A DNA stretch of 37,748 nucleotides from contig JAKAJV010000041.1 in assembly GCA_021813585.1 (NCBI GenBank), forward strand, positions 1 through 37,748. The letters run 5' to 3'. The translations under genes were made by a program, and so were the position numbers. This DNA comes from Bacteroidota bacterium (GTDB taxonomy: Bacteria > Bacteroidota > Ignavibacteria > Ignavibacteriales > Ignavibacteriaceae). Positions 9,401 to 16,800 of the stretch are shown here, piece after piece. Below the pieces are notes generated by a model, which saw only the letters and a program-made list of their open reading frames with translations, did not search any database and was not told where the DNA came from. How positions within the stretch are numbered: the stretch's first letter is position 1; every line of letters begins with the position of its first letter.

Positions 9401-10170
9401 CGGATGAACAGCTTCATATCCTCCTGCATTAAATCCTTGCCGCTTAAAATTCTGTCGCCGAATTTCTCCTTTATATATACATTCCACCTTTGCCTTATGT
9501 ATTCAAGCTGGCCTTCAAGGCTGTAGGGACTGCTTAGAATGGGCCTCTTAAGAAAAGTCAGAAGCGGTAATCCTTCAGTACCAAAATGCTTTTCATCTTG
9601 GAAGAATGTATCGGCACCGGCTAAAAATTCTTTGTATCTGCTGGTTTGCGAAATCTGCCTATCGGAAAAGAGCTCTTCGAATTTTGCGGCAGCAGAGTTT
9701 ATATTTTCAAAATAAAGTAATAGTAGCTCCTCGAAAATTATTTCTCTGTTTGGTTTCGTTCCAGTAAATCCGTTTATATAGTCCTCAATCCTTAGATGCC
9801 CGGTTAAAACGTCGACAGGCGGGAAATCTTTTACATACTCTACGAAAATTTTCTCCAGCTCGCCATGGCCTAGAGCAGACGACATGTAAGAAATACCGCG
9901 CGCCATAACACCGGGGTTTTCATTATCTTCATAATATCTTATAAGAAAGTGTAATATTTCATGTATCAATCCGACGGCGTTAAGCTGACCGGCAGTTATC
10001 AGATCGTCGTGCTTGCCTTCGGACTTCCTCGTATCGTTAATCTTGCCGGCTAGAATTCTTACTTGTCGGAAGCTGGCAATTATCAAATCCCCGCTGATTG
10101 AAAACAGCGAAGTTTCAAACTGATATTTCTGTCTTGCTGTTTTTTTTACATGAAAATCGAATTTAATCAT
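6463..10170 (-). CDS. large GH13 (alpha-amylase family) protein of unknown specificity
   Basis: A 1235-residue protein whose centre (about residues 350-730) is a GH13 TIM barrel. Motif I is 'DMVPNHTG' (D422-H427), motif II is 'IRFDAAMTL' with the predicted nucleophile D542, and motif III is 'LLLAEAFW' with the predicted acid/base E607. Motif IV reads 'FMSNPDEE': the transition-state Asp (D668) is kept but the usual His of NHD is Pro. Flanking regions of about 350 residues (N-terminal, helical, containing an HEILH at 70-74) and about 500 residues (C-terminal, ending in a Lys-rich tail 'KKKVKISSPKKKKNKK') match nothing I know. No signal peptide is seen, so it is probably cytoplasmic, perhaps acting on glycogen or maltodextrin (inference). 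It is transcribed toward the convergent small ORF, and an inverted-repeat element lies just upstream of its start. Confidence 0.88.
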   Translation of the reverse strand: MIKFDFHVKKTARQKYQFETSLFSISGDLIIASFRQVRILAGKINDTRKSEGKHDDLITAGQLNAVGLIHEILHFLIRYYEDNENPGVMARGISYMSSALGHGELEKIFVEYVKDFPPVDVLTGHLRIEDYINGFTGTKPNREIIFEELLLLYFENINSAAAKFEELFSDRQISQTSRYKEFLAGADTFFQDEKHFGTEGLPLLTFLKRPILSSPYSLEGQLEYIRQRWNVYIKEKFGDRILSGKDLMQEDMKLFIRFAGGKPTPPVPEYKVDEEYLRKIKLKLAAGEKLSEDESRYYNSEAEKFTRDIEWMPNVVMMAKNIFVWLDQLSKKYRREIKRLDQVPDEELDLLYRWNFTALWLIGVWERSSASRKIKQLTGNPEAASSAYSLFDYVISNDLGGEEAFQNLKARAWRRGIRLASDMVPNHTGIYSKWVIEKPGYFIQTDVPPYPSYSFNGPNLSDDARVEIRIEDKYYSREDAAVVFQRRDAATGDVRYIYHGNDGTNMPWNDTAQLDLLNAEVRESLIQTIIHVARNFPVIRFDAAMTLAKKHYQRLWFPKPGTGGAIPSRSDYAMTQAAFDKALPEEFWREVVDRINSEVPETLLLAEAFWLMEGYFVRTLGMHRVYNSAFMHMLMKEENNKYRELIKNTLDFNPEILKRYVNFMSNPDEETAVNQFGKGDKYFGISVMMVTLPGLPMFGHGQVEGLSEKYGMEYKKAYYNESPDEYLVKRHEAEIFPLMLKRHLFSQVVDFEFYDFYDESGYVNENVFAYSNKSGGERALVVFNNSFGRVNGGINYSVNKLNGSGGNRVKKLSEALDLKNHHKIFYVCRNCINSLEYIIPGKQILDGGISFRLNGYEYKVLLDFREVYDETGDYEKLAAELNNNGVPSIDHALKEIKLKPFRNSLNDLFDKIMMHEFEEICTGKGEVHGLKGRKKKTGKGAVNFSPLALGRINNFIDQLRTQVHVSAGNEQIIGEIKNMFEYSKEYFELWDNLKSAPRTPAWLPQVEALSMLCNDGKQNNNLETFLIYGILKIVLDYTENLNNILFEKLLLGSTIFEILKSSGHNIDGIEGDVFLLKILISRKELPGEKFYLKEITPDVFVSNLLGRKDICDYIFLNEFEGVIYYNKERFENLIRWLSTLSSIHFVKKLFEGRHLKIEKSKKILSGARKDKTAFSEFIKEAGASAGELLKVSDSSNYKIKELKQMLSIAEEELIKPAKKKVKISSPKKKKNKKTR

Positions 10171-10251
10171 TTCAATAAGTTTTTAAAATTTGGAAATTGG
10201 CAAATATGAAGGCCGTTCATTTTAAATATTTCATCTTGATGTAAGTAATAT

Positions 10252-10395
10252 ACTCATGTTACGCAAAATTATAAAGCTTGAGGTCATACCCGCGAAAGCG
10301 GGTATCCAAGATGCGAAAATATGATAAAAAATGGATTCCCATTTTCGTGGGAATGACAATGCGGACATCAAAATGTATTCCTGCATAACATGAGT
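10252..10395. repeat. 144-bp MITE-like element with two inverted REP-type hairpins
   Basis: The ends are 14-bp inverted repeats: ACTCATGTTACGCA at 10252-10265 and its near-perfect complement TGCATAACATGAGT at 10382-10395 (one mismatch). Inside are two 26-bp palindromic units in opposite orientation. Unit 1 is at 10284-10309, with an 8-bp stem ATACCCGC/GCGGGTAT and GAAA loop. Unit 2 is at 10332-10357, with stem ATTCCCAT/GTGGGAAT. Unit 2, read on the minus strand, equals unit 1 at 21 of 26 positions, and two pairs of the differences are compensatory within the stem. The flanks both carry TAATA (10246-10250 and 10396-10400), possibly a target duplication, though the area is AT-rich. It contains no coding frame. 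It sits between the esterase stop and the GH13 start. Confidence 0.7.
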
Positions 10396-10416
10396 TAATA
10401 ATTGTGGCTGCGTGTT

Positions 10417-11139
10417 CTAATTAACTAATTCCAGATATTTCGGGAAAAGGCTTTTCCAGAGCTCCCAGTCGTGCCTGCCGCCCGGCTGAACATCCAGCCA
10501 GTTGTTTACGCCTTTTGAATGCAGGATGGAGGAGATATTCCTGCTCTGTTCCGAGTATGTGTCTAATCCGCCTGCACCGATAAATATTCCCATTTTCCTG
10601 AATCGTTCAAGGTACCATTCGTCATACAGGTTGGGAAGATAATCGGGCGGATTATTGAAGTAGCAGTTTTCGTCGTAATATCCCCAGATGTACTGCTTGA
10701 TATTCAAAATACCGCTCATAGAGATAACGAACCTAACAAGCTCCGGGTGCTTAAATGCGGTATTAGCGGCATAGTAGCCTCCAAGATCGCAGCCGGCCAG
10801 ACATACCTTCTGCATGCCGGTCTCATGCTTGGCAAATTCAATTACGTCGTAAAGCAAAAGGCTTTCGTAAGAAAGGTGAGCCTTTACTCTATCGCCGGGA
10901 GGAATTGAATAATTCAACCAGCTTTCCGTGCTTATGCTGTCCGGGCAGTAAATTTTTATCTTCCCGGAATTAATAAGGTGAGAGACCGAATCAACCAGTC
11001 CGTTATCTTTACACTCATAATACCGCCCGGTTGAAGTGGGAAATAAAATAACCGGGAAGCCGTCGTACCCGAACACAAGCATCTCAAACTCCCGGTTAAG
11101 ATACTGCGAGTACCACTTGTGATATTCTTCTTTTATCAA
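10417..11139 (-). CDS. esterase-like alpha/beta hydrolase with Asp at the nucleophile position
   Basis: A 240-residue alpha/beta-hydrolase of the PF00756-like esterase group. The early 'YGYDGFPVILFPTS'-type strand region (residues 24-36), the nucleophile elbow, the acid residue (D193 in 'GGLDTY') and the catalytic His (H223 in 'GGRHDWELW') are all in place. In relatives the elbow is GCSMGG-like. Here it is 'GCDLGG', with D118 (codon GAT) where the Ser should be. The protein is therefore either not a serine esterase or uses Asp as in haloalkane dehalogenase-type hydrolases. There is no signal peptide. The start is TTG at 11139; no ATG is available before the upstream in-frame stop. It is divergent from mutS and upstream of the GH13 gene, from which an inverted-repeat element separates it. 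Confidence 0.82.
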   Translation of the reverse strand: MIKEEYHKWYSQYLNREFEMLVFGYDGFPVILFPTSTGRYYECKDNGLVDSVSHLINSGKIKIYCPDSISTESWLNYSIPPGDRVKAHLSYESLLLYDVIEFAKHETGMQKVCLAGCDLGGYYAANTAFKHPELVRFVISMSGILNIKQYIWGYYDENCYFNNPPDYLPNLYDEWYLERFRKMGIFIGAGGLDTYSEQSRNISSILHSKGVNNWLDVQPGGRHDWELWKSLFPKYLELVN

Positions 11140-11398
11140 ATTACAGCCCGATGAATAAGCGACAAAAAATTTTTATTGAATACGCCGAATCTTGTACAGT
11201 GCGCTGTTGTAAATATATGAAAATAAAAAATCTTATCAAGCAGAAAGGCCTGCTGCCGGGTTGTCCGTTAATTTTTATCACAAAATCCGGCAGAATAAAA
11301 TTGTTGGAATCTTTATTTTAACAGCATGCTCATCCCCTTATTAAATTGTAATTCTTTTCATATTAAATTATTTTTAACCTCCTAATTATAGAAGACCG
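11140..11398. other. divergent intergenic region between the esterase gene and mutS
   Basis: This 259-bp region should hold the promoters of both divergent genes, but I see no confident -35/-10 pair. It contains a 56-codon open frame on the plus strand (ATG 11151 to TAA 11321) with four Cys, two of them adjacent, and many Lys. That frame has no ribosome site and no recognisable family, so it is noted here and not called as a gene. Confidence 0.3.
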
Positions 11399-14008
11399 AT
11401 GCAAACACCATTGATGACGCAATATAATAAGATTAAAGCCGCGCACCCGGATACCATTTTACTATTTAGGATGGGCGACTTTTTTGAGACCTTTGACGAA
11501 GATGCGAAAATAGCGGCAAAGGTACTGGGTATTACTCTTACCAAAAGAGCCAACGGCGCGGCAGAGGATGTTCCGCTTGCCGGTTTCCCGCATCATGCAA
11601 TTGATTCATATCTGCCGAAGCTTGTACGTGCCGGTTACAGAGTTGCAGTATGCGAGCAGATCGAAAATCCCAAGTTTGCAAAAGGTATAGTTAAACGCGA
11701 AGTTGTTGAGGTCGTAACACCCGGCGTGGCTTTTTCCGATAAGCTTTTGGACCACAAGAAGAACAACTACCTTATGGCTATTTGCATAAAAGACGAAATT
11801 GCGGGAATATCTTTCAGCGACATCTCTACCGGCGAGTTCTACGCTTACGAAGTACCGTCTTCTTTAATACAGCAGCAGATCGAATCTATCTCCCCCTCGG
11901 AAGTGCTTGTCCAGAAGAAAGACAGAGAATTTATTTCATCGCTTATCTTCAGAATTAATTCGACAATAAGGGTAACAAAAATAGACGACTGGATTTTTAA
12001 TTTCGAGTACGCAAAAGAATTGCTGGTTATGCAGTTTAAAACCGTTACACTTAAAGGATACGGAATTGAAAATTTCAATGCGGGAATAATCGCATCGGGA
12101 GTAATCCTAAACTATCTGCAGGAAACACAAAAGGAAAACCTTTCCCACCTAAATAAGGTCTCTGCGTATAATCCTTCCGAATACATGAGCCTGGATTATT
12201 CAACAAAGAGAAATCTTGAAATCACCTTCTCGATGAACGACGGCGGGCGCGAAGGCACTTTAATTTTCATACTAGACAAAACCGAGACAGCAATGGGCGG
12301 CCGCCTGTTAAAGAAATGGATAACTTCCCCGCTTAGAAACCTTGGAAACATTATTAAGAGGCAGAACAGCGTTGAAGAGTTATTTAAAAATAAACCGCTT
12401 AGAAAAAGTCTTATCAACGAGCTTAGGGAGATAGGCGATCTCGAACGGCTAATCTCCAAGGTCTGCACCGGAAGAGCGAACCCGAGAGAAATAATTGCGG
12501 TAAGATCATCACTTCAGAAAATACCGATGGTAAAAAAGCATCTTTCCGAAGCTGCAGTTAAAACCCTGTCTCAAATATCAGACGGGCTTATCCCGCTTGA
12601 AAAATTGGTTGAGAAGATTCGGGATGCGGTAGTGGATTCGCCGCCGCTTAACGTTGCCGACGGAGGCATTATTAAAAGCGGCTTTAGCGCGGAGCTGGAT
12701 GAGCTGAGAGATATTTCGCTGCACGGGAAGGACTGGATAGCCAACCTTCAAAAAACGGAGAGGGAAAGAACGGGCATTTCCTCATTGAAGGTAAGCTTCA
12801 ATAAAGTTTTCGGCTATTATATTGAAGTAAGCCACGTCCATAAAGAAAAAATACCGCAGGATTATATCCGCAAACAGACACTGGTAAATTCGGAAAGGTT
12901 CATCACCCCGGAACTTAAAAATTATGAAGACAAGATTCTAAACGCGGAAGAAAAGATTTACGAGCTGGAGTCCCAGCTTTTTAACGAAGTCCGTTTAATG
13001 GTTGCCTCCGAAGCAGAGGCGATACAGCAGGATGCAAAGCTTATTGCCATGCTGGATTGCTTTGCATCCTTTGCCGAATGCGCAGAACAATACAACTATG
13101 TTAAGCCCGAATTAAGCGACGATACCCGGCTGGAAATAACAGAAGGCAGGCACCCGGTTGTGGAAAGGATACTACCGCCGGGCGAAAAATTTATGCCCAA
13201 CAATTGCAAGATGGACAACATGGACGACCAGATAATTATTCTAACCGGTCCGAATATGGCAGGCAAATCAGTATACCTTAGACAAATAGGTTTAATTGTA
13301 CTGCTGGCGCAGATAGGTTCTTACGTGCCGGCCAGCCAGGCACATATCGGTATTGTTGACAGGATTTTTACGCGTGTAGGGGCGAGCGATAACATTGCCG
13401 CCGGCGAAAGTACATTCCTTGTCGAGATGCAGGAAGCCGCCAATATTCTTAATAACGCATCGGAGAAAAGCTTAATCCTTCTGGACGAAATAGGCAGAGG
13501 CACCAGCACGTTCGACGGTATTTCAATTGCATGGGCAATAACCGAGTTCATTCACGAGAATCCCGTTGTTGCAGCCAAAACACTTTTCGCAACACACTAC
13601 CACGAGCTGAATGAAATGGCTGAGCTTTTTCCGCGTATAAAAAATTATAAGGTTGAGGTGCGCGAGCACGGCGACAAAGTTTTCTTCCTTCACAAAGTAA
13701 GCCTGGGTAAAGCCGACCACAGCTACGGAATACAGGTAGCGCAGATGGCCGGTCTGCCGCAGTTTGTTACCAACAGGGCCAAAGAAGTGCTTCAGAACCT
13801 GGAAAGTAAGGAACTAACTCCTTATGAAATTAAAAAGGAGAAATTAAAAAAGCTGAAGCACGAGGACGAAAATCAAATAAGCCTTTTTGAAATTAAGGAC
13901 GACAAGATTCGCGACGAGATAAAGGATATTGAAATAAATAATCTAACGCCGCTTGAAGCCCTGAATAAACTAAGCGAGCTTAAAAAGAAGGTAAAAGAGA
14001 ATGATTAG
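11399..14008 (+). CDS. mutS: DNA mismatch repair protein MutS
   Basis: Recognises base mismatches and small loops as a dimer and, with MutL, starts strand-specific repair in the cytoplasm. At 869 residues it has normal MutS1 length. The mismatch-reading motif is F28-F-E30 in 'RMGDFFETF'. The connector, core and clamp domains follow, then the ABC-type ATPase with Walker A 'GPNMAGKS' (617-624) and Walker B/signature 'DEIGRGTSTFDG' from residue 696, and 'ATHYHEL' further on. The C-terminal helix-turn-helix and Lys-rich dimerisation tail are present. The ATG at 11399 gives the standard 'TPLMTQYNKIK' N-terminus. The last 8 bp overlap the start of the DUF1684 lipoprotein gene, which indicates translational coupling. 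Confidence 0.98.
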   Translation: MQTPLMTQYNKIKAAHPDTILLFRMGDFFETFDEDAKIAAKVLGITLTKRANGAAEDVPLAGFPHHAIDSYLPKLVRAGYRVAVCEQIENPKFAKGIVKREVVEVVTPGVAFSDKLLDHKKNNYLMAICIKDEIAGISFSDISTGEFYAYEVPSSLIQQQIESISPSEVLVQKKDREFISSLIFRINSTIRVTKIDDWIFNFEYAKELLVMQFKTVTLKGYGIENFNAGIIASGVILNYLQETQKENLSHLNKVSAYNPSEYMSLDYSTKRNLEITFSMNDGGREGTLIFILDKTETAMGGRLLKKWITSPLRNLGNIIKRQNSVEELFKNKPLRKSLINELREIGDLERLISKVCTGRANPREIIAVRSSLQKIPMVKKHLSEAAVKTLSQISDGLIPLEKLVEKIRDAVVDSPPLNVADGGIIKSGFSAELDELRDISLHGKDWIANLQKTERERTGISSLKVSFNKVFGYYIEVSHVHKEKIPQDYIRKQTLVNSERFITPELKNYEDKILNAEEKIYELESQLFNEVRLMVASEAEAIQQDAKLIAMLDCFASFAECAEQYNYVKPELSDDTRLEITEGRHPVVERILPPGEKFMPNNCKMDNMDDQIIILTGPNMAGKSVYLRQIGLIVLLAQIGSYVPASQAHIGIVDRIFTRVGASDNIAAGESTFLVEMQEAANILNNASEKSLILLDEIGRGTSTFDGISIAWAITEFIHENPVVAAKTLFATHYHELNEMAELFPRIKNYKVEVREHGDKVFFLHKVSLGKADHSYGIQVAQMAGLPQFVTNRAKEVLQNLESKELTPYEIKKEKLKKLKHEDENQISLFEIKDDKIRDEIKDIEINNLTPLEALNKLSELKKKVKEND

Positions 14009-14636
14009 CAAAAAGATTTCAGCCCTTCTAATATTTGCCGTGCTTGCAGCCGTTATTTTCTTAATGCCCTCTTGCGCAAAAAAATATTCGCCGGAACAGG
14101 AAAAGTATATTAAGGGGATAGAGAAATTCAGGCAGGAAAAAGACGATTACATGAAGAACGATCCCTCATCGCCTTTTAACTTAGATAAGAACGCACATTT
14201 TAAACCGCTAAAATACTACGACGTTAATCCGGACTTCGTTTTTAAGAGCAAGCTGTACGTCTATCCCAATCCCGACACAGTTAAAATCCTCGGCACTAAA
14301 GGCGAAGAGCGAAAGATTGTCAGGTTCGGCTACGTAAAATTTGGTTACGAAGGCAAGCAGTACAGGCTTAACGTTTACAAAGGTACAACCGGCAGCGGAT
14401 CAACATATTATACAATCTGGTTTACGGATAAGACAACCGGAAACGAAACTTACGGCGTAGGCAGATATCTCGATTTTGATTTAAACCCGGATACAAGTTA
14501 TGTTTATACGGTAGATTTTAATTTAGCTTATAATCCTTATTGTGCATACAGTGCGAAGTATTCCTGCGCTATTCCTTCAAAGGAAGATCATCTCGATCTT
14601 TCAATTGAAGCCGGCGAGAAAAAATTTCATCAATAA
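14001..14636 (+). CDS. DUF1684-family putative lipoprotein
   Basis: A 211-residue protein with an N-terminal hydrophobic segment ending at Cys25 ('LMPSC', a weak lipobox), so probably exported and lipid-anchored. The rest follows the DUF1684 pattern: an 'SPFNLDKNAHFKPLKYYDVN' segment, a beta-rich middle, 'TYGVGRYLDFDL', then 'VDFNLAYNPYCAYS' with the conserved NPYCAY and Cys, and a final 'LDLSIEAGEKKF'. The molecular function of DUF1684 is not established. The ATG overlaps the end of mutS (ATGATTAG), and aroF starts 17 bp after the stop, so it lies in a mutS-DUF1684-aroF-tyrA transcription unit although its role has no obvious link to either neighbour. Confidence 0.88.
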   Translation: MISKKISALLIFAVLAAVIFLMPSCAKKYSPEQEKYIKGIEKFRQEKDDYMKNDPSSPFNLDKNAHFKPLKYYDVNPDFVFKSKLYVYPNPDTVKILGTKGEERKIVRFGYVKFGYEGKQYRLNVYKGTTGSGSTYYTIWFTDKTTGNETYGVGRYLDFDLNPDTSYVYTVDFNLAYNPYCAYSAKYSCAIPSKEDHLDLSIEAGEKKFHQ

Positions 14637-14642
14637 ACTAAG

Positions 14643-14647
14643 AGGAG
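14643..14647 (+). promoter_or_regulatory. Shine-Dalgarno site deciding the GTG start of aroF
   Basis: AGGAG lies 6 bp before GTG at 14654. It is one of the few strong ribosome sites in the window and supports the GTG over any downstream start. Confidence 0.75.
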
Positions 14648-14653
14648 CTTAGT

Positions 14654-15667
14654 GTGGTAGTAGTACTTGAAAAAAATGCAAACGACAAGCAGATTGAGAA
14701 TATAATAAAGCATCTAGAAGACTTCGGATTTGCAGTACACAAATCAACCGGAGTTGAGCAGATAGTTCTGGGAGCTATTGGAGTAAAGCCCGATTTTGAT
14801 ATTCGAAAAGTTAAGATACTGGAAGGTGTTGCCGAAGTATACCGGATTACCGAGCCCTTCAAGCTTGCCAGCAGAAGCTTTCAAAAAGATAATACGGTAA
14901 TAAAGATTAAAGACGTATCTATAGGAAGCGATGAAGTAATAATGATGGCTGGCCCGTGCTCTGTTGAAAACGAAGACCAGATATTTACAGTCGCGGAAAT
15001 TGTATCGGGGTCCGGCGCAAAAATTTTACGTGGCGGTGCATTTAAACCGCGTACTTCTCCCTACTCTTTCCAGGGCTTGGGCGAGGAAGGCTTAAAGCTG
15101 CTTAGAAAGGCGGCGGATAAATATAATTTGCTGGTAATAACCGAAGTGATGGAATCTGCACAGATAAGTTTGATTGAGGAATATACGGATATCTTCCAGG
15201 TGGGCGCGCGCAATATGCAGAACTTTTCTCTTCTGCGCGATCTGGGCAAAGCCTCCAAGCCGATTATGCTGAAGAGAGGATTGTCTGCCACAGTAGAAGA
15301 CTGGCTTATGTCTGCCGAGTATATTTTATCCAACGGCAACATGGAAGTTATGCTCTGCGAGAGGGGCATAAGAACATTTGAAACTTATACCCGCAATACA
15401 TTCGATCTTTCTGCAATACCCGTGGTACACAAGAGGAGCCACCTGCCGGTTATCGCCGATCCTTCTCACGCTACCGGCTTAAGGGATAAAGTACTGCCTA
15501 TGGCAAGGGCAGCCGTTGCAGCAGGAGCCGACGGCTTAATGGTTGAAGTGCACAACGACCCGGAAAAAGCTCTGTCGGATGGACCGCAGGCTCTGCTGCC
15601 CGAACAGTTCGCAGAATTAATGCAGCAGGTAAAATTAATAGCGGAAGTTATCGGCAGAAAAATGTAA
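14654..15667 (+). CDS. aroF: 3-deoxy-7-phosphoheptulonate (DAHP) synthase, Thermotoga-like with N-terminal regulatory domain
   Basis: First enzyme of the shikimate pathway: condenses phosphoenolpyruvate with erythrose 4-phosphate. Residues 1 to about 70 form the ferredoxin-like regulatory domain (starts 'MVVVLEKNA') that in Thermotoga-type enzymes mediates aromatic amino-acid feedback. The KDPG-type barrel follows with 'MAGPCSVEN', 'GGAFKPRTSPYSFQGLG', 'LKRGLSATVEDW', 'LCERGIRTFETYTRNTFD' and 'VIADPSHATG' with metal and substrate residues. The length of 337 residues is normal. The GTG start is backed by an AGGAG site. tyrA begins 14 bp later, so the pathway's first step and the tyrosine branch are likely cotranscribed. 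Confidence 0.96.
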   Translation: MVVVLEKNANDKQIENIIKHLEDFGFAVHKSTGVEQIVLGAIGVKPDFDIRKVKILEGVAEVYRITEPFKLASRSFQKDNTVIKIKDVSIGSDEVIMMAGPCSVENEDQIFTVAEIVSGSGAKILRGGAFKPRTSPYSFQGLGEEGLKLLRKAADKYNLLVITEVMESAQISLIEEYTDIFQVGARNMQNFSLLRDLGKASKPIMLKRGLSATVEDWLMSAEYILSNGNMEVMLCERGIRTFETYTRNTFDLSAIPVVHKRSHLPVIADPSHATGLRDKVLPMARAAVAAGADGLMVEVHNDPEKALSDGPQALLPEQFAELMQQVKLIAEVIGRKM

Positions 15668-15681
15668 AGGGCGGAATTAAA

Positions 15682-16794
15682 TTGGCGTTAAAAAATATTT
15701 CGATAATCGGTCTCGGCCTTATAGGCGGATCGATTGCTAAGGCTTTAAAAAACGGATACTCTTCCAAGCATGAAAATCTTAAAAGGGATTTTTCGTCTCT
15801 TATAATTAAAGGCTACGACAGACAAGAAATTATTAATGCAGCTTTAAGCGACGGTACAATAGACCGGCGGCTTGCCTCTGCAGACGAAGCCTGGGATTCG
15901 GATGTTATTTTCCTTTGCCTGCCTACCGAGCTATCCCTAAAATATTTTTTTGAGCTTTCACCAATCATCAAAGAAGGAGCGGTAATCTCCGACGTATGCG
16001 GCGTAAAAGGAGTATTCGAAGCCGGATGGAAGAGCTTGAACAGCAAAGGCTATTACATAGGCGGCCATCCTATGACCGGCAAGGAGACAAGCGGCTACCA
16101 GGGCTCCGATCCGCTGCTGTTTGAAAATTCCGTTTATATAATTTCTGAATCGGCCAAACAACTAAAAGTGCTGGATGAATTCCTGGAAATTATAAAATAC
16201 ATGGGAGCCAGGATCAGGTTTCTCGATCCGTTCGTTCACGATAGAGTAATATCGAGAGTGAGCCACCTTCCGCAGCTGCTTTCCGTTGCACTGGTAAATA
16301 CGGCAGCCGGCAATGAAGAAGGAATTGATTACCTGGACTTTGCCGCCGGCGGCTTCAGGGATATGACGAGGATTGCTTCAAGCAACTTCGATATTTGGGA
16401 ACCGGTTATTAAGCTTAACAAAGATGAAATCATCAACTCTATAAAGCTGCTGCGGGACAATCTTACGAAGATTGAAGAATATGTTTCGGCAAACGATACC
16501 GAAAAATTGAATTCGTTGTTCCAGAGTGCGAGAAATAAGAGGGACGAAATACCCAAAAACACAAAGGGCTTTATAAATCCGCTCTCGGATATTTTTATTT
16601 ACGTTAAAGATGAGCCCGGCGTGCTGAGCAAATTAACTACACTGCTATACCGCAATAAGATCAATATAAAAGATTTGGAGCTGCTTAAAATAAGAGAAGG
16701 CACGGGTGGAACCTTCAGGATAGCCTTTGAGAACGAGGAAACCGCTTTGCTTGCCAAGAAGCTCGTCGAGGAATCAGGCTTCGCTACAAAATAA
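15682..16794 (+). CDS. tyrA: prephenate dehydrogenase with C-terminal ACT domain
   Basis: Converts prephenate to 4-hydroxyphenylpyruvate with NAD(P)+, the committed step to tyrosine. The N-terminal Rossmann motif is 'GLGLIGGSIAKAL' (about residues 9-21). The substrate region contains 'GGHPMTGKETSGYQ' and 'HDRVISRVSHLPQL' with the catalytic and arginine-rich segment. From about residue 305 an ACT domain ('IFIYVKDEPGVLSKLTTLL') probably binds an aromatic amino acid for feedback control. The length of 370 residues fits TyrA plus ACT. The start is TTG at 15682 with a GGGCGG-like purine stretch before it; the Rossmann strand follows immediately, so it cannot start much later. It is directly downstream of aroF. 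Confidence 0.95.
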   Translation: MALKNISIIGLGLIGGSIAKALKNGYSSKHENLKRDFSSLIIKGYDRQEIINAALSDGTIDRRLASADEAWDSDVIFLCLPTELSLKYFFELSPIIKEGAVISDVCGVKGVFEAGWKSLNSKGYYIGGHPMTGKETSGYQGSDPLLFENSVYIISESAKQLKVLDEFLEIIKYMGARIRFLDPFVHDRVISRVSHLPQLLSVALVNTAAGNEEGIDYLDFAAGGFRDMTRIASSNFDIWEPVIKLNKDEIINSIKLLRDNLTKIEEYVSANDTEKLNSLFQSARNKRDEIPKNTKGFINPLSDIFIYVKDEPGVLSKLTTLLYRNKINIKDLELLKIREGTGGTFRIAFENEETALLAKKLVEESGFATK

Positions 16795-16800
16795 GCCTCT

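Noticed and set aside
14001-14008. Frameshift joining mutS and the DUF1684 gene
   Set aside because: The ATGATTAG overlap is a normal translational-coupling arrangement; both proteins are full length for their families.
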